This document shows, in pieces, positions 19,309-28,294 of a stretch of DNA of 64,000 nt. Positions within the stretch are counted from its first letter, which is position 1. Each line of letters opens with the position of its first letter. Under the pieces are notes generated by a model that had not been told where the DNA came from, ran no database searches, and saw only the letters and a list, made by a program, of their open reading frames with translations. A program made the translations under genes and the position numbers. Location: positions 1 through 64,000 of the forward strand of contig JALHOD010000007.1 in NCBI GenBank assembly GCA_022843165.1. The letters run 5' to 3'. The DNA is from Pseudorhodoplanes sp. (GTDB lineage: Bacteria > Pseudomonadota > Alphaproteobacteria > Rhizobiales > Xanthobacteraceae).

Positions 19309-20412
19309 TCAGACCCTTTCATAGATGGTGAGATTGTCGGCGCCCAGTTTCTCCTGGCCGAGACTTCGCAGCTTCGCAGACCGCGTCAGCATGTCGAGCG
19401 ATTGTCCCTCGATGGCGTCGATCGCATCGGCGCCCAAGGCCGTCGGCGAGCGCAGGATGACGGCCTCGTCGATCAGGTCCGTTCGCAGGAACGACGCCGC
19501 CACGATCGGTCCGGCCTCGACCAGCACGCGCGTGATGCCCTTTTCCGCCAGCAGCTTGAGCGCCTTCAGTGGATCAAGCCCGCCCTCGCCTCGTTCGCTT
19601 CGGAGCACCGCCACGCCGGCGTCCTGCAATGCCTTCTCCCTGTCGGCCGGCGCATCCGGTCCCGCGACAACCCAGACCGGCACTTCGCGCGCGGTCGCGA
19701 CCAGACAGCTTTCGAGCGGAAGCCGCAGCCTGCTGTCGAGCACCACGCGCACCGGCGATTGTTTCTGCATTCCGGGCAGGCGGCAGGTCAGCATCGGATT
19801 GTCGGCCAGGCCGGTGCCGATGCCGATCAGGACGGCATCGTTCATCGCCCGCATCATGTGCACGCGTGCGCGGGCGGCCTCGCCCGAAATCTGGAACGGA
19901 CGCCGCCCTTTCAGGCCGGTCTTGCCGTCGGACGAGACCGCGAGTTTCAGGGTCACGTGGGGGCGGCCGTCATGGACCCTGCGAATATGCCCGGCATGGG
20001 CGCGACGGGATTCGGTCTCGCACAGGCCGGTCTCGACGGTCAGCCCGGCGTCCCGCAGCTTCGCATAGCCCTCTCCCGCCACCTTGGGATTGGGATCATC
20101 GAGAGCGGAGACCACGCGGGAAATTCCGGCCGCGATGATTGCGTCGGCGCAGGGCGGCGTCTTGCCGTGATGCGAACAGGGTTCAAGCGTCACATAGAGC
20201 GTCGCGTCTTTGGCGGCGTCGCCCGCGCGCCGGATCGCTTCCGTCTCGGCGTGCGGACGTCCGCCCGGCTGGGTCCAGCCGCGCCCCACCACGGCTCCGT
20301 CACTCACAATGACTGCGCCGACCGCCGGATTGGGCCAGCTGTTGCCCAGACCACGGCGGCCGATTGCGAGCGCAAGCCGCATGAAATGAGTGTCCTCGGC
20401 CGGGCTGGTCAT
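19309..20412 (-). CDS. ribD: Bifunctional riboflavin biosynthesis deaminase/reductase
   Basis: A 367-residue two-domain enzyme that deaminates and then reduces the GTP-derived pyrimidine in riboflavin synthesis. The N-terminal CMP/dCMP-deaminase domain has the zinc site HAETEAIRRAG (about 54-64) and PCSHHGKTPPCADAI. The C-terminal reductase domain (about 150-360) has VTLKLAVSSDGKTGL and VLVEAGPIVAASFLRTDLID. It follows nrdR by six bases, probably in one transcript. Confidence 0.95.
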   Translation of the reverse strand: MTSPAEDTHFMRLALAIGRRGLGNSWPNPAVGAVIVSDGAVVGRGWTQPGGRPHAETEAIRRAGDAAKDATLYVTLEPCSHHGKTPPCADAIIAAGISRVVSALDDPNPKVAGEGYAKLRDAGLTVETGLCETESRRAHAGHIRRVHDGRPHVTLKLAVSSDGKTGLKGRRPFQISGEAARARVHMMRAMNDAVLIGIGTGLADNPMLTCRLPGMQKQSPVRVVLDSRLRLPLESCLVATAREVPVWVVAGPDAPADREKALQDAGVAVLRSERGEGGLDPLKALKLLAEKGITRVLVEAGPIVAASFLRTDLIDEAVILRSPTALGADAIDAIEGQSLDMLTRSAKLRSLGQEKLGADNLTIYERV

Positions 20413-20418
20413 GTCCGC

Positions 20419-20904
20419 CTATTTGCGCGGCGGTTGCGCCGCCTTGGCCTCGTCGTCGCCGGACAGTTCGTCGAGCGCGGTCTTGAAATCCTTCGGCTCG
20501 CGGAAATTGCGATAGACCGACGCGAATCGAACATAGGCGACGTCGTCCAGCTCGCGCAGATGCTGCATGACATTCTCGCCGATGGTGTCCGAAGTGATCT
20601 CGCTTTCGCCGAGGCTTTCGAGCTCGCGCACGATCCTGGAGACGAATTGCTCGACCCGTTCCGGATCGACCTGACGCTTGCGCAGCGAAATCTGGATCGA
20701 CCGCAACAGCTTGTCGCGGTCGAACGGCACGCGCCGGCCGTTGCGCTTGATCACCACCAGTTCGCGCAATTGCACGCGCTCGAACGTGGTGAAACGGAAA
20801 TTGCAGGTCAGGCAGACGCGGCGGCGCCGGATCGCGGACGAATCCTCGGTCGGGCGCGAATCCTTGACCTGGGTATCGAGGCTGGCGCAATTCGGACAAC
20901 GCAT
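20419..20904 (-). CDS. nrdR: Transcriptional repressor NrdR
   Basis: A 161-residue repressor of ribonucleotide-reductase genes that senses ATP/dATP. The N-terminal zinc ribbon [18 protein letters not shown] ... [15 protein letters not shown] supplies two CxxC pairs. An ATP-cone domain follows, starting at [20 protein letters not shown] (about 48-67). Length and order are typical. It lies three bases after glyA and just before ribD, the usual alphaproteobacterial setting. The C-terminal tail is Asp/Glu/Ala-rich. Confidence 0.96.
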   Translation of the reverse strand: MRCPNCASLDTQVKDSRPTEDSSAIRRRRVCLTCNFRFTTFERVQLRELVVIKRNGRRVPFDRDKLLRSIQISLRKRQVDPERVEQFVSRIVRELESLGESEITSDTIGENVMQHLRELDDVAYVRFASVYRNFREPKDFKTALDELSGDDEAKAAQPPRK

Positions 20905-20907
20905 TTG

Positions 20908-22218
20908 TCAGTCCTGATAGATCGGAAAACGCGCGACCAGTTTCCTCACCTGCTCGCGCACGGCGCCCTCCACCAGCGAATCCTCTTCGACCTGTTTCTG
21001 CGACAGGACATCGAGCACCTCGGAAATCATCTCGCCGACCTGGCGGAACTCGGCGATGCCGAAACCGCGCGTGGTTCCCGCCGGCGTCCCGAGTCGCACT
21101 CCGGAGGTGACGGTCGGCTTTTCCGGGTCGAACGGAATTCCGTTCTTGTTACAGGTGATGTGGGCGCGTCCCAGCGCGGTTTCCGACACCTTGCCGATCA
21201 GGCGCTTGGGCCGCAGATCGACCAGCATCAGGTGGGTGTCGGTGCCGCCGGAGACGATATCGAAGCCGCTGGATCTCAAAGTTTCCGACAGTGCCCTGGC
21301 ATTCTCGACCACGTTCTTCGCATAGACCTTGAACGCCGGCTGCAACGCCTCCTTGAAGGCCACCGCCTTGGCGGCGATCACATGCATCAGCGGTCCGCCC
21401 TGCAGGCCGGGAAACACCGCGGTGTTGATCTTCTTCGCCAGTTCCTCGTCGTCGGTTAGGATCACGCCGCCGCGCGGTCCCCGCAATGTCTTGTGGGTGG
21501 TGGTGCTCACGACATGGGCATGCGGGAACGGCGACGGATGCGCGCCGCCCGCCACCAGGCCGGCGAAATGCGCCATGTCGACGAACAGCAGGGCGCCGAC
21601 CTCGTCGGCGATCTCCCGGAAACGGCGGAAATCGATGATGCGCGGATAGGCCGAGCCGCCGGCGATGATCACCCTGGGCTTGTGCGTAAGCGCCAGCGTC
21701 TGAACCTCGTCCATATCGATGCGGTGGTCGTCCGGACGCACGCCGTACGGCACCGGATTGAACCACTTGCCCGACATGTTGAGCTTCATGCCGTGGCTCA
21801 GATGCCCGCCGGCGGCGAGATTGAGTCCCATGAAGGTGTCGCCCGGATTCATCAGCGCCAGAAACACCGCCGCATTGGCGGAGGCGCCGGAATGCGGCTG
21901 CACATTGGCGAAGCGGCAGCCGAACAGTCTGGTCACCCGGTCGATGGCGAGTTGCTCGGCCACATCGACGAACTGGCAGCCGCCGTAATAGCGTTTGCCG
22001 GGCAGACCTTCGGCATATTTGTTGGTCAGCACCGATCCCTGCGCTTCCAGCACCGCCCGGCTGACGATGTTCTCCGATGCGATCAATTCGATCTCGTCGC
22101 GCTGGCGGCCGAGTTCGCTCCGGATCGCGGCGGCGATCTCCGGATCGGTCTCCGCCAGCGAGGCGGTGAACAAAGTGGACGCTGACGCGCCGGCCGCGGA
22201 TCGGTCGGTGACTGACAT
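20908..22218 (-). CDS. glyA: Serine hydroxymethyltransferase
   Basis: A 436-residue PLP enzyme that interconverts serine and glycine with tetrahydrofolate and is the main source of one-carbon units. Recognised by [29 protein letters not shown] near the N-terminus, the PLP-lysine segment [16 protein letters not shown] (Lys about 240) and [18 protein letters not shown] near the C-terminus. The ATG at 22218 follows a CAGGAGCACTTC ribosome-binding site; an upstream in-frame extension of 44 codons is rejected. It heads the run through nrdR and the riboflavin genes. Confidence 0.97.
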   Translation of the reverse strand: MSVTDRSAAGASASTLFTASLAETDPEIAAAIRSELGRQRDEIELIASENIVSRAVLEAQGSVLTNKYAEGLPGKRYYGGCQFVDVAEQLAIDRVTRLFGCRFANVQPHSGASANAAVFLALMNPGDTFMGLNLAAGGHLSHGMKLNMSGKWFNPVPYGVRPDDHRIDMDEVQTLALTHKPRVIIAGGSAYPRIIDFRRFREIADEVGALLFVDMAHFAGLVAGGAHPSPFPHAHVVSTTTHKTLRGPRGGVILTDDEELAKKINTAVFPGLQGGPLMHVIAAKAVAFKEALQPAFKVYAKNVVENARALSETLRSSGFDIVSGGTDTHLMLVDLRPKRLIGKVSETALGRAHITCNKNGIPFDPEKPTVTSGVRLGTPAGTTRGFGIAEFRQVGEMISEVLDVLSQKQVEEDSLVEGAVREQVRKLVARFPIYQD

Positions 22219-22309
22219 GAAGTGCTCCTGAATGTCCGGACCAGCGCCCCTAGCATATCGGCCTGGAACCGCCAAGACTTGAGGCAAATATTGGCTCAAG
22301 CCGCAATAT

Positions 22310-22507
22310 CTAGCGCCCCAGCGCCGCCAGCCGGGCCTTGAGCTTGCCAAGCGCGAGTTTCTGGAGGTCGGAGCGGGAGGCCGTGACCGGCCCCATCACG
22401 GTGACCTCAAGTCCGCTGACGCTGTCGATCGCGGCCACCCTCACGACCGAACCCACCTGCTTGAATTCGAACAGGACTTCGCGCGGCTCGTCACCTTGCG
22501 CGCCCAT
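22310..22507 (-). CDS. Small conserved protein, DUF6898-like
   Basis: A 65-residue protein beginning [20 protein letters not shown] and continuing with [20 protein letters not shown]. It matches my memory of a small rhizobial family next to glyA (DUF6898); the family name is from memory only. Compact alpha/beta character, no cysteines, no signal peptide. It sits between the L,D-transpeptidase gene, whose stop is eight bases upstream, and glyA. Function unknown. Confidence 0.7.
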   Translation of the reverse strand: MGAQGDEPREVLFEFKQVGSVVRVAAIDSVSGLEVTVMGPVTASRSDLQKLALGKLKARLAALGR

Positions 22508-22515
22508 GTCCGGTC

Positions 22516-23808
22516 CTATCCGCGCGTGATGGTCGCGATGTGCCCCAGGCCATCGCGATTGTAGATATCGTCGCGAAACTGCACGACACCGTCGCTGGTC
22601 GCCCAGGCCGTCACATAGACCCAGTAAAGCGGCACGGCCCTGGCGATGCGGGCATCGCGCCGCTCGCCGGAACGAATGACCTGGTCGATCTCCGGCCGCG
22701 ACCAGCCCGGCGTCTCGCCCAGAAGCCAGCCGACCAGTTCCCGCACATTCTGCACGCGCACGCAGCCGGAGGAATGAAAGCGGAAATCCTCGCCGAACAG
22801 ATTTTTCGACGGCGTGTCGTGCATGTAGACGCCGTGCGAGCTTGGAAAATTGATTCGCACCGATCCGAGCGAATTGAACTCGCCCGGATCCTGCTTGAAC
22901 ATGTAATTGACTGCCTCGTCGGAATACCAGTTGATCTGGTGCGGCTGCAACTCGTTGCCGCGCGGATCCAGAATGCGGATGCGCTGCTTGGTGAGATAGT
23001 CCGGCTCCTGCTGCATGCGCGGAATCAGGTCCTTGCGCACGATCGATACCGGCACGGTCCAGAACGGATTGAAATTGACCTCGACGATGCGGCTCTGGAT
23101 GTCGGGCGACGGTCGATCCGGCTTGCCGACCACGGCAGCATGACGGGTGACGGCGATTCCGTTCTCGATCGCCTCGATCTGCGCCGCCGGAATGTTGCAC
23201 ATCACGAAACGGTTGCCGAGATTTCCGGAAAAGCTGCGCAGCCGGACCAGATTGGTCTTCAACTGGTTGAGCCGGATCGGCGCCGGCACGTTCAGCGCGT
23301 TGAAGGTCTGTTCGCGCACGATGCCGTCGACGGTGATCCCGTGACGGGCCTGGAAACGCTTCACGCCGGCCTCGACATAGGAGTCGAAGGCATCGTTGAT
23401 GCCGGCATTGGCGGGAAGATCGCCGCCTGCGACCAGCCGCGCGCGCAACGCCGCGACCGATTTGTGGCGATTGCCCAGCCGCAGCCGGTCGGCCGGCTGC
23501 ACAAAGGGCCAGCCGCCCTTGGCGACGATGGCCTCGTATTTGGGAATCACCTGTTCGGTGGTCTGCACGGTCTGCGGCGACAATGTCGCCAGCGACGCCT
23601 TCGGCATCCGGATGGTGCGCGAGCCGGGATCGAATCCCTGGCCGAATTCATTGCGCTGGGTCTGCTCGATCAGCATCTGCAGGGTGGCGTCCTGCGCGAG
23701 CGCCCGCCCTGCCGCCATCATCCCGGCCGCACCAAGCGCGCCCGACGCCATCCCGCGCAATATCTGCCGCCGGGTGATCACCGCCCCGCTCTGCCGTCTC
23801 GTCCGCAT
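22516..23808 (-). CDS. Tat-exported L,D-transpeptidase (YkuD family)
   Basis: A 430-residue periplasmic enzyme that forms 3-3 peptidoglycan crosslinks or attaches proteins to peptidoglycan. The N-terminus has a twin-arginine signal, TRRQILRG, then a hydrophobic stretch ending AAGRALAQ. A peptidoglycan-binding domain (around VEAGVKRFQARHGITVDGIV) precedes the YkuD catalytic domain with HDTPSKNLFGEDFRFHSSGC, giving the His and Cys of the active site. The ATG at 23808 starts just before the Tat motif; an upstream extension is rejected. It lies downstream of an LdtR-type regulator, which fits the known regulatory pair. Confidence 0.93.
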   Translation of the reverse strand: MRTRRQSGAVITRRQILRGMASGALGAAGMMAAGRALAQDATLQMLIEQTQRNEFGQGFDPGSRTIRMPKASLATLSPQTVQTTEQVIPKYEAIVAKGGWPFVQPADRLRLGNRHKSVAALRARLVAGGDLPANAGINDAFDSYVEAGVKRFQARHGITVDGIVREQTFNALNVPAPIRLNQLKTNLVRLRSFSGNLGNRFVMCNIPAAQIEAIENGIAVTRHAAVVGKPDRPSPDIQSRIVEVNFNPFWTVPVSIVRKDLIPRMQQEPDYLTKQRIRILDPRGNELQPHQINWYSDEAVNYMFKQDPGEFNSLGSVRINFPSSHGVYMHDTPSKNLFGEDFRFHSSGCVRVQNVRELVGWLLGETPGWSRPEIDQVIRSGERRDARIARAVPLYWVYVTAWATSDGVVQFRDDIYNRDGLGHIATITRG

Positions 23809-23965
23809 GAGAATCCGGTCCCTGTCCCATCCAGCGATATTACGCAATCGGACAGAAAGGCAACCGTATTGGGAATTTGGGACGGCAAAAACGAAGGGCC
23901 CCGACACACATCCGGGTGAACGGACCTGTGCCGAGGCAGTCGGGAGAAAGGCGGTGTCGTTGTGC

Positions 23966-24481
23966 TTACAGCCGGTACAGGATCTGGTCGGTCCAGAACC
24001 GCTCCAGGCGGTGCAGCGACTTGTTCAGCGTCGTGAATTCGTCGGAGCTGATGCCGCCGACCTGCTCCACCGTGCGGACGTGCTTCTGATAGAGCGCTTC
24101 CACGATGTCGCGGACCTCACGGCCCTTGTCGGTGAGCTTGATGCGGACCGAACGCCGGTCGACGCGCGACCGCTGATGATCGAGGAAGCCCATCTCGACG
24201 AGCTTCTTCAGATTGTAGGAGACGTTGGAACCGAGATAATAACCGCGCGTGCGCAGTTCGCCCGCGGTCAGTTCCTTGTCGCCGATATTGTAAAGCAGCA
24301 GAGCCTGCACCGAGTTGATGTCGGCGCGGCCACGGCGGTCAAACTCGTCCTTGATCACGTCGAGCAGACGGCGATGCAGACGCTCGACAAGTGTCAAAGC
24401 CTCGAGGTAGAGCGGCCGGACGTGGTCGAAACGCGGCGCGCCTTGCGCGGACGGCTCGACCGTTTTTGCAACGGCTTTCAT
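23966..24481 (-). CDS. ldtR: MarR-family regulator LdtR
   Basis: A 171-residue winged-helix protein. RPLYLEALTLVERLHRRLLD, INSVQALLLYNIGDKELTAG and the recognition region GYYLGSNVSYNLKKLVEMGF are very close to LdtR of Liberibacter and Sinorhizobium, which activates the L,D-transpeptidase gene ldtP and affects osmotic tolerance. The target-type gene lies directly downstream with 157 bases between, on the same strand. The basic wing is QRSRVDRRSVRIKLTDKG. Ligand and regulon are inferred by analogy. Confidence 0.88.
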   Translation of the reverse strand: MKAVAKTVEPSAQGAPRFDHVRPLYLEALTLVERLHRRLLDVIKDEFDRRGRADINSVQALLLYNIGDKELTAGELRTRGYYLGSNVSYNLKKLVEMGFLDHQRSRVDRRSVRIKLTDKGREVRDIVEALYQKHVRTVEQVGGISSDEFTTLNKSLHRLERFWTDQILYRL

Positions 24482-24583
24482 GTGATGACGCCTTCCTTCG
24501 TATTTCTTTATCGTTTGACGAGGGCCCTGTTTTCCCCCGTTTAGCGATGTGAAAGTACGAAGTGCGGCTGAAGATCGGCTTAA

Positions 24584-24593
24584 ATTCTAGAAT
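24584..24593. promoter_or_regulatory. AT-rich palindrome upstream of ldtR (possible operator)
   Basis: ATTCTAGAAT is a perfect 10-base palindrome inside an unusually AT-rich stretch (24580-24620), about 100 bases before the ldtR ATG. It is a possible autoregulatory site for a dimeric MarR protein. Only position and symmetry support this. Confidence 0.3.
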
Positions 24594-24696
24594 AAAGATT
24601 AGGTTTATTTGGGATAGTGAATAGAAGATGGATCGTTCGACCTCGATGCATCCCGGTGAGATTTCGTTCACCTTGCGCGACGCACGGCGCGATCCC

Positions 24697-24903
24697 TCAG
24701 GCTTTTCCGGGCGAACCCGCACCATCCTCCCCGTCCTCGACGATGAAAGAATTATGCTTTGTCCAGTTGTGATCAACCTTGCAGTAAGGGCACAGAACCC
24801 TGGCCACGAATTCGGGCATCCGGGCGAAACTTTTGCTGTCGGTTTCGACGCCGGTGGAAATGTCTCGCCCCGAAACAGGACAGGTCGTGAAAATTGTCGC
24901 CAT
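24697..24903 (-). CDS. Small zinc-ribbon protein
   Basis: A 68-residue protein with CPVSGRDISTG near the N-terminus and CPYCKVDHNW near residue 38, giving three Cys and a His that could form one zinc site. The spacing looks like a conserved small zinc-ribbon family in this lineage rather than random translation. ATG at 24903; no strong ribosome-binding site is visible. It is oriented toward ldtR but separated from it by about 215 bases of AT-rich sequence. Function unknown. Confidence 0.65.
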   Translation of the reverse strand: MATIFTTCPVSGRDISTGVETDSKSFARMPEFVARVLCPYCKVDHNWTKHNSFIVEDGEDGAGSPGKA

Positions 24904-24999
24904 AATGCGATGGGGTCCCGGTGAAAGACCGCAACCTAGGGACCCCCGCGATCAGACACTATTAACTTTGACATAGCGGCTGCGGCTATTCCGCCACCC

Positions 25000-25791
25000 T
25001 CAGATGAAGGGCCGCACATGCTCAGGCGGCATTTCATAGCCAGCAATGGCCAGCAAACCGTCCCGATCGAGAAGCTCGAAGGTCCGGTCCTTCCAGCGCA
25101 TGGTCTTCGACGCCGTCAGCCGCTTCAGCGTCTTGTTGGCATGCACAAGCGACATTCCGAGCGTATCGGCGACATGCTGCTGGGTGAACGGAAACTGCAC
25201 CGCGCTGCCCTTCGCGAGCCCCAGTTTCTCGGCCCGCACATACATGTGCAGCAGCAGATAGGCCATGCGTTCCATCGCGCCGCGCCGTCCGATGTTGACC
25301 AGGCTCTCGTCGAGATATTGCTCGCTGCGCGCCGCGATCCAGGTCACGTCGTAGGACAGCGACGGATAGTGAGTGTAAAGCTCCCACAGCCGCTCGCGCG
25401 GAAAGATGCAGAGCGTCATGTCGGTGAGCGCTTCGATCGAATGCTGCATTTCGTTGGCGACCGCGCCCTGCAGTCCCAGAAAGTCCGACGGCAAGGCAAA
25501 GTTCAGGATCTGCCGGCGGCCGTCCGCAAGCATCTTGTAACGGAACGCCCAGCCCGCCAGCACGGTATAGAGATGCGCGCTGTTGGTGCCCTGCAGCAGG
25601 ATGTTGGTGCCGGCCTCGACATTCAGTTCGCCGGACTTGAGGTTGCTGACGAACTCGACCTCTTCAGGCGTGAATTTGCGCAAGACCGGCAATGCCCGCA
25701 GCGGACATTTCTCGCAGGGAATGCGGCGCCCCTGCCCGACCGCGGACTCCCGGCTGGAGGCGGGGGCAGCACGTTTTCTGGATTTGGTCAT
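25000..25791 (-). CDS. Crp/Fnr-family transcriptional regulator
   Basis: A 263-residue regulator. An N-terminal CEKCPLRALPVLRKF segment with a CxxC is followed by a cyclic-nucleotide-binding-like beta-roll (about 45-150). A C-terminal winged helix follows, with FPFTQQHVADTLGMSLVHAN as the HTH (about 195-214). The two cysteines are too few for the classic FNR [4Fe-4S] cluster, so the signal is unknown. The ATG at 25791 (MTKSRKR) is chosen; the frame is open further upstream into mmsB. It follows mmsB after 65 bases. Confidence 0.85.
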   Translation of the reverse strand: MTKSRKRAAPASSRESAVGQGRRIPCEKCPLRALPVLRKFTPEEVEFVSNLKSGELNVEAGTNILLQGTNSAHLYTVLAGWAFRYKMLADGRRQILNFALPSDFLGLQGAVANEMQHSIEALTDMTLCIFPRERLWELYTHYPSLSYDVTWIAARSEQYLDESLVNIGRRGAMERMAYLLLHMYVRAEKLGLAKGSAVQFPFTQQHVADTLGMSLVHANKTLKRLTASKTMRWKDRTFELLDRDGLLAIAGYEMPPEHVRPFI

Positions 25792-25856
25792 GGATGGAAC
25801 GGACGCCCGCAAAGCTGTTCGAGACAACGCGCGTGCCGTCATTTGGTTGCAGGACA

Positions 25857-26744
25857 TCAATTGTCCCGCAGAAAATTGACGATGCCGGAAAAGTCCCGGG
25901 TCCCCTCCCCGCTGTCGACATAGGCGGAGTAGATCGCCGCCGCGCCCGCGCCCAAGGGCGTGCGGGCCTGCACCGCGCCGGCCGCTTCCTTGGCCAGGCG
26001 CAGATCCTTCAGCATCATGCTGGCGGTGAAGCCGGCCTGATAATCGCGGTTGGCGGGAGACGTCGGCACCGGACCGGGCACCGGGCAATAGCTGGTCATC
26101 GACCAGCACTGGCCCGACGACTTCGATGAAATGTCGAACAGCTTCTGGGCGTCGAGACCGAGCTTCTCCGCCAGCACGAAAGCTTCCGACACCGCGATCA
26201 TCGACACGCCGAGGATCATGTTGTTGCAGATCTTGGCGGCCTGGCCGTTGCCCGGCCCACCGGCATGGACAATGGTCTTGCCCATGGCTTCGAGAACGGG
26301 CCTCGCCTTCTCGAAAGCGCTGTCGCTGCCGCCGACCATGAAGGTGAGCGTGCCGCCCTGCGCGCCGCCGACGCCGCCGGAGACCGGCGCATCGACCATC
26401 GTCAGGCCCTTGGCCTCGGCGGACGCCACCACATCACGCGCGGTCGCGACATCGATGGTGGAGGAATCGATCAGCAGCGTTCCCGGATTGGCGCTGTCCA
26501 CAATGCCGCCGGGCTCGAGATAGAGCTCGCGCACCTCCTGGCCGGAGGGCAGCATGGTGACCACGATTTCCGCGCGCGAGGCCGCGATCTGGGCGCTTTC
26601 CATGGAGGCGCCGCCGCCGGCAACCAGCTTCTCGACCGAGTCCCGGTTGAGATCGAAGCCTTCCACGGTATGGCCGGCCTTGATCAGATTCAGCGCCATC
26701 GGCAGCCCCATATTGCCGAGCCCAATGAATCCGATCCGTGCCAT
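25857..26744 (-). CDS. mmsB: 3-hydroxyisobutyrate dehydrogenase
   Basis: A 295-residue NAD(P)-dependent beta-hydroxyacid dehydrogenase. It opens with the Rossmann motif IGFIGLGNMGLPMALNLIKA. The substrate segment DAPVSGGVGGAQGGTLTFMVGG is near 120, and GNGQAAKICNNMILGVSMIA (about 169-188) contains the catalytic Lys. The neighbours encode 3-hydroxyisobutyryl-CoA hydrolase and an acyl-CoA dehydrogenase, which makes a role in valine catabolism the best reading; related enzymes act on tartronate semialdehyde. Confidence 0.9.
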   Translation of the reverse strand: MARIGFIGLGNMGLPMALNLIKAGHTVEGFDLNRDSVEKLVAGGGASMESAQIAASRAEIVVTMLPSGQEVRELYLEPGGIVDSANPGTLLIDSSTIDVATARDVVASAEAKGLTMVDAPVSGGVGGAQGGTLTFMVGGSDSAFEKARPVLEAMGKTIVHAGGPGNGQAAKICNNMILGVSMIAVSEAFVLAEKLGLDAQKLFDISSKSSGQCWSMTSYCPVPGPVPTSPANRDYQAGFTASMMLKDLRLAKEAAGAVQARTPLGAGAAAIYSAYVDSGEGTRDFSGIVNFLRDN

Positions 26745-26770
26745 GCGAGCCTCCCGACTTGTTCACACAC

Positions 26771-27220
26771 TCAGTGTGGATGTTCGCGCGCCGATTGCAG
26801 CGCAAGAAAAAGATAGCAGCACAACAGCGCCAGTTCGATTGCGACGATGGCGACCGATCCGCCATAGATCTGCGGAAAGAACACCTCGACTGCCGCCATC
26901 GAGACCGCCGCGGTGAGCCAGACCACAGCGCCCCAGACGGCGGCCAGCCAGAGTCCGACCGCCGCGACCAGATCAATGACCGCAAAATAGACCGTGGCGG
27001 TCTGCCAGGGGATCGGGCGGGCGGCGAAATTGGTGTCCGGCCCCTCTCCGATCCCCAGCACGATCGACCAGTGGAACAGTCCCTTCAACATGGAGAGCAC
27101 GGCCATCACCCGCAGGAAAAGCACCAGCCATCGCGTCCACTTCCCCTGTTCGGGCGAATTCTTGTGGGCGCGAACCGGCTCGATGGTGCGGCTTTGGTCG
27201 GTTGTGATGGGGTCGGTCAT
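26771..27220 (-). CDS. Small membrane protein (DUF6163-like) in the valine-catabolism cluster
   Basis: A 149-residue protein with about four hydrophobic segments after a charged N-terminus (KWTRWLVLFLRVMAVLSMLK). It resembles a small rhizobial membrane family I recall as DUF6163; that name is tentative. Its ATG overlaps the stop of the hydrolase gene (ATGA at 27217-27220), and mmsB begins 26 bases after its end, so it belongs to the same transcript. Function unknown. Confidence 0.7.
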   Translation of the reverse strand: MTDPITTDQSRTIEPVRAHKNSPEQGKWTRWLVLFLRVMAVLSMLKGLFHWSIVLGIGEGPDTNFAARPIPWQTATVYFAVIDLVAAVGLWLAAVWGAVVWLTAAVSMAAVEVFFPQIYGGSVAIVAIELALLCCYLFLALQSAREHPH

Positions 27221-28293
27221 TCCGTTCCGCGATTCAAGACGAGTTCTGCGCTGCCAAGCGACGCAAAATGGCGCGCGACATCATGGTCGGTGACATCGGC
27301 GAGCGCGGCCGGCCGCCATACCGGGGTGTTGTCCTTGTCGACGATCACCGCGCGCACGCCTTCATACAGATCATGACCATGGAGGATGCGCGACACGATG
27401 CGAAATTCAATAGCCATGCACTCCTCGAACGTCTGTGTCTTGCCGAGCCGCATCTGCGCCAGCGCGATTTTGAGGCTGGTCGGCGACTTCGAACGGATGG
27501 TTTGCGCGGTCGCCGCCGCCCAAGTGGCATCATCTGATCCCGAAACCGTCTCCCGGTCCAATCCGTCCAGAATGTCCTCGATCCGCTCATACGAGAAAAG
27601 CCGGTCGATGGCACGACGGCGCGGCATCACCTCGCCCTCTCCCGGTCTCGTCATAAAGGATGAGAGAATGGCGTCGACCGGCTCGGCGCTGCACAGGGCG
27701 TCGAGAAGGCCCGCAAATCGTGGTGAATTCACATAATGCGTGGCCGCGCCGGCCAGAACACCGTCCGCCGCTTTCAGCCGCTCGCCCGTCAGCGCGCAAA
27801 AGGTGCCGGTCTCGCCCGGCAGGCGCGGCAACGCATAGGTTGCGCCCACATCCGGGAAGAAGCCGATGCCGACTTCCGGCATCCCGAAGGCATAGCGGTC
27901 GCCGGCGACGCGATGCGACCCATGGACGGAAATGCCGACGCCGCCGCCCATCACCGGCCCGTCGATCAGCGACAGATAGGGTTTCGGATAGCGCTTGATG
28001 AAGGCATTCAGCGCATATTCCTCGCGGAAAAACTCCAGCGCCCCGGTCTGTTTCCCGGCGCGGCCGAGATCGTACAGCGCGCGGATATCGCCGCCGGCGC
28101 AGAAGGCGCGCTCGCCATTGGCGGTGACGACAACGCGCGTGATGGCAGTATCGGCCGCCCAGGTCCGCAACTGCGCATGCAACGCCCGCACCATGTCGTG
28201 CGTCAGCGCATTGAGCGCCTTCGACCGATTGAGCGTAACCAGGCCGGCGCCGCCGCGGATGTCGAACAGGATGTCGCCGGACGGAGAATTCAA
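27217..28293 (-). CDS. 3-hydroxyisobutyryl-CoA hydrolase
   Basis: A 358-residue crotonase-fold enzyme that releases 3-hydroxyisobutyrate from its CoA ester in valine breakdown. It has ERAFCAGGDIRALYDLG (oxyanion hole), GPVMGGGVGISVHGSHRVAG, and PEVGIGFFPDVGATYALPRL with the Glu and Asp typical of HIBCH. It is longer than ordinary enoyl-CoA hydratases, as expected for this family. The start appears to be a TTG at 28293, directly behind the stop of the acyl-CoA dehydrogenase gene. Confidence 0.92.
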   Translation of the reverse strand: MNSPSGDILFDIRGGAGLVTLNRSKALNALTHDMVRALHAQLRTWAADTAITRVVVTANGERAFCAGGDIRALYDLGRAGKQTGALEFFREEYALNAFIKRYPKPYLSLIDGPVMGGGVGISVHGSHRVAGDRYAFGMPEVGIGFFPDVGATYALPRLPGETGTFCALTGERLKAADGVLAGAATHYVNSPRFAGLLDALCSAEPVDAILSSFMTRPGEGEVMPRRRAIDRLFSYERIEDILDGLDRETVSGSDDATWAAATAQTIRSKSPTSLKIALAQMRLGKTQTFEECMAIEFRIVSRILHGHDLYEGVRAVIVDKDNTPVWRPAALADVTDHDVARHFASLGSAELVLNRGTE

Positions 28294-28294
28294 G

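Noticed and set aside
16640-20412. FMN or TPP riboswitch control of the riboflavin genes or thiL
   Set aside because: Intergenic gaps are only a few to about 60 bases and contain neither the RFN nor the THI-box core sequences.
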